Assembly (NCBI GenBank): GCA_948438565.1
Contig: CAOJLW010000057.1
Location: 1-10,940, forward strand
Reading direction: 5' to 3'
Source of the DNA: an uncultured Lachnospiraceae bacterium
GTDB lineage: Bacteria > Bacillota > Clostridia > Lachnospirales > Lachnospiraceae
DNA length: 10,940 nucleotides
The translations under genes were made by a program, and so were the position numbers. Shown piece after piece: positions 7,082-10,940 of the stretch. The notes under the pieces are model-generated. The model was given only the letters and a program-made list of their open reading frames with translations, did not search any database and was not told the DNA's origin. The number at the start of each line of letters is the position of its first letter. The stretch's first letter is position 1.

Positions 7082-7865
7082 TCTTTTATATGCTAATTTT
7101 TTTAGATTATGGAAGAGCAGGCTGTTTTTCATTGGTCTTGGATTTATGTTTTTTGCAGGAGGATTTTTAGTTTTCCAGCAATACCGTCAACTAATTGGAT
7201 ATGGAGCTGCCATAAAATTGGATAGCACATTTTTTGTTTATACCATTATGATTGGCGTTATCAGTTCGATTTTTTGCTCCTTATTTCTTAATGTGGAATA
7301 TTATGACGGTACAATCAGGAATAAGATAATTGCCGGACATAAGCGCGCAGCAATTTATTTTTCAAATTTGATTGTCAATATTTTTGCTTCGTTCCTGTTC
7401 TGTCTGTCATACATCTTGGCAAATATCGTAATTGGCATTCCACTGATCGGAATGTTGACAATTTCATTGCATAAAACCGTATGGATTCTCGTAGGAAGTA
7501 TGATTACAATCATTGCGCTTTGTTCTATATTTACAATGATCAATATGCTGATTCATAGTAAAGCAATCGCGCCAATCATTTGTATTGTTGCTATGTTTCT
7601 ATCTATCTTTTTTGTAAACGAAGTTCAGAGGATTTTAGACAATCCGCCATACTGGTACGATGGCACGGTAAATACTGCATATGTCGATGGATTGGAAAGA
7701 GAACAGTTAGAGTTTATTTATAACGCATTACCTGCTGGGCAGGAAATGCAGTACTCCAGAAAAAATATAGAAAACATAAATGAAATGTGCCTATATTCTA
7801 TCGGGATCACTATGATTACTTCTACGATTGGCGTGTTTCTTTTTAGAAAAAAAGATATCAAATAA
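7074..7865 (+). CDS. ABC-2-type permease subunit, BcrB-like
   Basis: 263 aa from the ATG at 7074, which follows GGAGG at 7061-7065; the in-frame ATG at 7026 lies deep inside the ATPase gene and has no such site. Six hydrophobic segments at about 17-34, 53-73, 94-125, 136-160, 165-183 and 239-257, with a larger loop at about 184-238 between the last two. The cytoplasmic motif DGTIRNKIIAGHKR (78-91) after the second helix is typical of ABC-2 permeases of the bacitracin/lantibiotic-immunity type. Partner of the ATPase encoded immediately upstream, with which it should form the membrane pump. The histidine kinase starts 13 nt after its stop. Confidence 0.88.
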   Translation: MSNLLYANFFRLWKSRLFFIGLGFMFFAGGFLVFQQYRQLIGYGAAIKLDSTFFVYTIMIGVISSIFCSLFLNVEYYDGTIRNKIIAGHKRAAIYFSNLIVNIFASFLFCLSYILANIVIGIPLIGMLTISLHKTVWILVGSMITIIALCSIFTMINMLIHSKAIAPIICIVAMFLSIFFVNEVQRILDNPPYWYDGTVNTAYVDGLEREQLEFIYNALPAGQEMQYSRKNIENINEMCLYSIGITMITSTIGVFLFRKKDIK

Positions 7866-7878
7866 GAGGTTACGATAT

Positions 7879-8763
7879 ATGAATGGCTGGATATGGTTGA
7901 TGATGATAGGATTCATAATGGTTATTATGATGTTACTGCTAAAAATATTTTTGCTAAAAAAATCAGCAAATGAAATAAAAAAAGCTTTTATTGAAAAAAC
8001 AGAGCAACATACCAACACTTTAATCAGGATATCCAGCCATGATACAGATATGAAAGAATTAGCCGCCGCAATCAACACACAGCTTCAAATCTTTCATCAA
8101 AGCAGGCAAAAATTTGAACATGGCGACTTGGAATTAAAAGAAGCCATTACCAATATTTCGCATGATCTGCGAACTCCATTAACAGCTATTTACGGCTACT
8201 TAACATTGCTACATAATGACAGTTGCTCAGAAACAGAAAAAACCTATCTTTCTGCAATTGAGGATCGAACAAAGGCTTTAAAACAACTGACAGAAGAACT
8301 ATTTCACTATACAATAGCATCCAGCGATACAGAAGAACTTTCTTTGGAAAAAATCAATATAAATGGCATACTCGAAAATACCATATCCTCTTATTATATG
8401 GTTTTGAAACAACACAAGATTATCCCACAAATTTCCATTCCGGACAAAAAAGTGGAACGGTTGTTAAATGAAAATGCCCTTTCTCGTGTGATTGGAAATA
8501 TTATCAGTAATGCTATCAAATACAGTGATGGTGATTTCATGATTTCCTTATCAGCAGATGGAACACTCTGTTTTTCCAATCATGCAGCTGAATTGACAGA
8601 AATTCAAGTCGGAAGATTATTTGACCGTTTTTATACTGTAAGCAGCGCAAGGAAGTCTATTGGATTAGGTTTATCCATAGCAAAAACGCTGACTGAAAAA
8701 ATGGGCGGTACAATCACTGCGTCCTATGCCAATAATATACTTACCATTTGTGTCAAATTTTAA
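7879..8763 (+). CDS. Sensor histidine kinase, small single-helix type
   Basis: 294 aa from the ATG at 7879, preceded by AAGAGGT; the ATG at 7828 lies inside the permease gene. A single membrane helix at about 4-26 is followed directly by cytoplasmic sequence, with no extracellular sensor domain and no clear HAMP. The H-box ISHDLRTPLT holds the phospho-acceptor H95. The N-box around N211 reads NIISNAIKYS. The F/G2 region reads LFDRFY then GLGLS at 262-266. The usual DxGxG (G1) box is not visible; a CFSNHA-like stretch sits where it should be, a variation I associate with this group of Firmicute kinases. Last gene of the transporter operon and the obvious partner of the regulator at 5409. With so little outside the cell, stimulus detection probably depends on the membrane helix or the ABC transporter. 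Confidence 0.9.
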   Translation: MNGWIWLMMIGFIMVIMMLLLKIFLLKKSANEIKKAFIEKTEQHTNTLIRISSHDTDMKELAAAINTQLQIFHQSRQKFEHGDLELKEAITNISHDLRTPLTAIYGYLTLLHNDSCSETEKTYLSAIEDRTKALKQLTEELFHYTIASSDTEELSLEKININGILENTISSYYMVLKQHKIIPQISIPDKKVERLLNENALSRVIGNIISNAIKYSDGDFMISLSADGTLCFSNHAAELTEIQVGRLFDRFYTVSSARKSIGLGLSIAKTLTEKMGGTITASYANNILTICVKF

Positions 8764-8807
8764 GTTGCCGATTTTTTCAAGTATAAGACTAAAAAATTTT
8801 TATAATA

Positions 8808-9032
8808 CTATTCATCTTTCAAATGATTCATCAACATATAAAACTTAAAATGAACATATTCCTCTCCTTCCTTTTCCACGAAAAAAGCGCCCAAACCCAT
8901 CCATGTAAGGCTGCTGTCGCCTTTCGGTTTCCGAAAATTGTAATAAGCATTCGGGCAGTTGCCAAGTCGTCTCAGCATCCAGCGGACGCCGAATTCTCTG
9001 TTATGTTGTTCTATATATGGATCAGACTCTAA
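8808..9032 (-). pseudogene. Degraded IS3-type transposase fragment
   Basis: A 74-codon frame on the - strand, open from just after a stop at 9033-9035 to TAG at 8808-8810, with no start codon at its head (first ATG at codon 19). Codons 8-37 include REFGVRWMLRRLGNCPNAYY, which matches my memory of the N-terminal part of IS3-family OrfB proteins (…VRW-LRR-LG-PNAYYNY-K). The following residues do not look like transposase, and no DDE residues or terminal inverted repeats were seen. It therefore looks like a short relic fused by deletion to unrelated sequence. It sits between the accessory operons and the housekeeping genes. A coincidental ORF is possible. Confidence 0.4.
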
Positions 9033-9208
9033 TTAATTTCCCTTGCAAAGAATGCTGCTGCTTTTTTTTAGAAAAGGCTCTCTAAACGCCCAGCCTGCCG
9101 CTTGCAAGAAGATTGGTGTATAATGCGAAGTTATGAAATATACTACATGACAATGTCCTCAAGAATAGCAAGCATCGGATTGTATGAACCCAATCCATTC
9201 TTTCACCC
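9033..9208. other. Intergenic stretch downstream of rlmH, no gene seen
   Basis: Between the transposase-like relic and the rlmH stop I find no convincing ORF or RNA gene. A CTTGCAA word occurs twice (near 9042 and 9101) and a T8 run lies at 9062-9069. Together with 8764-8807, this completes a roughly 445-bp gap between the convergent kinase and rlmH genes. Confidence 0.4.
9068..9096 (-). terminator. Weak candidate terminator for the rlmH transcript
   Basis: On the - strand AGGCT (9096-9092) can pair with AGCCT (9079-9075) across a 12-nt loop, followed by TTTTCT. The stem is only 5 bp and about 110 nt past the rlmH stop, so this is marginal. Confidence 0.22.
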
Positions 9209-9688
9209 TTACTTATGATACGGCTCATGATGCATAATCCGATAACTCCGATAGATTTGCTCCAGCAAAATCACACGCATCAACTGATGCGGAAACGTCA
9301 TTTTGGAAAAACTTAGTTTCCAATCGGCTCTGTTTAATATCGAATCCGGCAAACCAAGCGAACCGCCTATGACAAACGCCAGATGACTTTTCCCATGCAG
9401 AGCAATCTGCTCAAGCGCATGGGACATCTGTACGGAATCCAAAGCCTCTCCTTCCACGGCAAGCGCAATGACATACATATCCTCCCGTATATATCGAAAC
9501 AGACGCTTTCCCTCCGCTTCTGTGATTTGCGCTTCTTCTGATAAGCTGGCGGAATCCGGGGTTTTCTCATCCGCCACTTCCAGTATTTCCAATTTACAAT
9601 AACGACTCAGACGTTTACTGTATTCTGCAATTGCTTTTCGGTAAAAATCTTCTTTGATTTTCCCTACGCATAAAATAGTAACTTTCAT
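9209..9688 (-). CDS. rlmH: 23S rRNA (pseudouridine1915-N3)-methyltransferase RlmH
   Basis: 159 aa, the standard size for this SPOUT-class enzyme. It begins MKVTILCVGKIKEDFY and has the SAM-binding loop FVIGGSLGLP (105-114) and the conserved C terminus SFSKMTFPHQLMRVILLEQ (126-144) ending HHEPYHK. It uses S-adenosylmethionine to methylate N3 of pseudouridine 1915 in helix 69 of 23S rRNA on assembled ribosomes and acts as a homodimer. GGAG lies 5 nt before the ATG. It starts 36 nt after the stop of the upstream zinc-ribbon gene and is probably co-transcribed with it and folD. Complete, with no oddity seen. Confidence 0.97.
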   Translation of the reverse strand: MKVTILCVGKIKEDFYRKAIAEYSKRLSRYCKLEILEVADEKTPDSASLSEEAQITEAEGKRLFRYIREDMYVIALAVEGEALDSVQMSHALEQIALHGKSHLAFVIGGSLGLPDSILNRADWKLSFSKMTFPHQLMRVILLEQIYRSYRIMHHEPYHK

Positions 9689-9724
9689 AGCCTCTCCATC
9701 CCGTATGCCGTTAGATTTTGCGCT

Positions 9725-10840
9725 TTAAGGCATATATACGTAATTGACCCGGTAAATGCAGCTCTTTAAACCGGCTTCATTGACCGCAATCACAGATAAC
9801 ACTTGATTGCCCTGCGGCATTTCCAAAGGGCCTGTATATTTAGCGGACGCTTCGGTCGGATCGCTCCCATCCCAAGTATAATAGGCCGTACATCCATCGG
9901 GAGGATAGATCGTAATCGCCTGCGCTTGCGGATACGTCCCGCCCGACGGCGATACGGAAGGCATTTCCGGAGGCTCATACCGAATCGTATAAGTTGCCTT
10001 GGCTGTTTCGCTGCAAATACCCTTTTCATTCCTTGCAACAGTCAAAATCACCGTCGTCCCTTCTTCCTCCAACGATATGGCGGATTGATACGGGATTCCA
10101 TAACGAACGGGATCCTGGCCGTCGGTCGTATATAAAATCTCCTCCTCTTCGGCCAAGATAGCAATCGTAAGCGGCTTTTCATACGTCCCGGATGCACTGC
10201 TAAATACCGGCGGCTCAACCAGATATTCCGTAAACAACTCCAATAGGCTGTCCTCGTCCGTCTGGTCGTACAACGAAAGAATTTTATCATACTCTTTCTT
10301 CTTGTCATAAATCTCTATCAACGTCTGACAGTCGTCCCGATCCAACTGGCCTTCTTGCGCCCATCTCTCCAGGATTGGGACAGCCAATATTTCCTCTCCT
10401 TCCTCAAGGTAAAGAGCAACCAAACGTTTCAAAACATCCCGATCTCCTGGTTTTAATTCCAAAGCCCGTTGATAATAAGGTTTTGCTTGAATAAAATCCC
10501 CTTCGAGAAAATACCCCTCTGCTTTTTGAAACTGATACGAATAGCTGTTATATTGTTTTTTTTGGATGCCCTGATAGATCAACAAGGAAGCTCCCGTCAA
10601 TACTAAAAGAAACACGCCTATAACACACCAAATGAGAGTCCTGCGTTGGCCTTTTTTAGCTTTTCGCCCGTTTTTTGACGTAGAAGATCCTTTCTGGCCC
10701 TTCGCTTCTTTTTGAATAATATGCCCCAAGACATCTTCATCCAGTAAATTATAATCCGGCACTAACTGCACTTCTGCGCCGCAGCTACCGCAATAAACAT
10801 AATTGTCTGGGATTTGCGCCCCACACTTTTTACATATCAT
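9725..10840 (-). CDS. Zinc-ribbon / single-TM / TPR / CHB_HEX_C-type repeat membrane protein
   Basis: 371 aa. An N-terminal zinc ribbon with C3/C6 and C17/C20 (KKCG…CGSCG) is followed by a charged Lys/Gly-rich linker (44-67), one membrane helix at about 68-89, TPR-like helices at about 105-192 (AEGYFLEGDFIQAKPYYQRA being the clearest), and two beta-sandwich repeats at about 209-287 and 289-369. Both repeats carry a SGTY/GGTYP start and a YTTDGQDP / YTWDGSDP core, the signature of the chitobiase/beta-hexosaminidase C-terminal-like domain (CHB_HEX_C_1). Topology is probably N-inside, with the TPR and repeats outside facing the wall. No enzyme domain, so a scaffold or wall-binding role is inferred and the exact function is unknown. 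It starts 16 nt after the folD stop, with AAGGGG upstream. Confidence 0.9.
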   Translation of the reverse strand: MICKKCGAQIPDNYVYCGSCGAEVQLVPDYNLLDEDVLGHIIQKEAKGQKGSSTSKNGRKAKKGQRRTLIWCVIGVFLLVLTGASLLIYQGIQKKQYNSYSYQFQKAEGYFLEGDFIQAKPYYQRALELKPGDRDVLKRLVALYLEEGEEILAVPILERWAQEGQLDRDDCQTLIEIYDKKKEYDKILSLYDQTDEDSLLELFTEYLVEPPVFSSASGTYEKPLTIAILAEEEEILYTTDGQDPVRYGIPYQSAISLEEEGTTVILTVARNEKGICSETAKATYTIRYEPPEMPSVSPSGGTYPQAQAITIYPPDGCTAYYTWDGSDPTEASAKYTGPLEMPQGNQVLSVIAVNEAGLKSCIYRVNYVYMP

Positions 10841-10856
10841 GAGAGGGTACCCCTTC

Positions 10857-10940
10857 TTACCGCGTCATAGCTTCCACACAGTTATGCATCAGCATGGCAA
10901 TCGTCATCGGGCCTACGCCGCCCGGGACAGGCGTAATCAT
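10857..10940 (-). CDS. folD: FolD, methylenetetrahydrofolate dehydrogenase/cyclohydrolase, C-terminal fragment
   Basis: Only the last 27 residues and the stop lie in the window; the gene continues past the right edge. The piece ITPVPGGVGPMTIAMLM is the highly conserved C-terminal signature of FolD (TPVPGGVGPMT), which lines the NADP site. The enzyme interconverts 5,10-methylene-THF, 5,10-methenyl-THF and 10-formyl-THF in one-carbon metabolism. It is the first visible gene of the leftward folD / zinc-ribbon / rlmH group. Confidence 0.95.
   Translation of the reverse strand: MITPVPGGVGPMTIAMLMHNCVEAMTR

Noticed and set aside
7828..7878. Longer N terminus for the histidine kinase
   Set aside because: It overlaps the permease gene and lacks a binding site; AAGAGGT fits the ATG at 7879.
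8764..8807. A/T run (AAAAAATTTTT) as terminator of the kinase gene
   Set aside because: There is no GC stem or loop, only an A/T palindrome, so a terminator call cannot be supported.
8823..9032. 69-codon + strand ORF
   Set aside because: Its composition is not protein-like and the opposite strand carries the transposase-like pattern.
9803..10135. 110-codon + strand ORF rich in Arg and Ile
   Set aside because: It is antisense to the well-supported beta-repeat region of the zinc-ribbon protein; its arginine-rich composition is a shadow effect.
1..10940. CRISPR arrays, tRNA or rRNA genes, complete insertion sequences
   Set aside because: No regularly spaced repeats beyond the short operator array, no cloverleaf or rRNA-like sequence and no paired terminal inverted repeats were seen by eye.

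Overview
The window looks like chromosome from an anaerobic Firmicute, most likely a Clostridia/Lachnospiraceae-type organism. This rests on AGGAGG-type ribosome binding sites, A+T-rich coding sequence, a BcrAB-like ABC transporter with its own two-component system, and a folD / zinc-ribbon-TPR / rlmH gene group. It is a protein-family impression, not a database result.

Left part (2-4007, + strand): two translationally coupled genes for large P-loop ATPases. The first (open to the window edge, so probably 5'-truncated) has a GR motif, Walker A, Walker B with DE, and a winged-helix-like C terminus. The second has a perfect Walker A, a Walker B ending in DQ, a short Asn/Gln-rich beta-like linker, a HEPN-like region with an RNxxxH motif, and a beta-rich tail. 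Two sensor-type ATPases, one carrying a putative HEPN ribonuclease, resemble an anti-phage or abortive-infection module. I do not recognise this exact pair as a named system, and it is the best candidate here for something undescribed. A strong GC-rich hairpin (4030-4053) closes it.

Middle (4065-5214, - strand): an S66-family LD-carboxypeptidase, preceded in the same transcript by a 63-codon ORF that looks like the N-terminal stub of a membrane protein. A good sigma-A-type promoter lies upstream. It diverges from the next operon.

Middle-right (5332-8763, + strand): a response regulator, a BcrA-like ABC ATPase, a six-TM permease and a small histidine kinase. This is a peptide-antibiotic sensing and detoxification cassette. 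Four tandem CTTWRCA half-sites with 11-12 bp spacing sit between the regulator and the transporter genes, and are the likely regulator operator.

Right (8764-10940): a roughly 445-bp convergent gap holding what looks like a degraded IS3-type transposase fragment (- strand), then housekeeping genes read leftward: folD (3' end only), a zinc-ribbon/TM/TPR/CHB_HEX-type membrane protein, and rlmH. The IS-like scar marks the border between core genes and the accessory block. No tRNA, rRNA or CRISPR array was seen.
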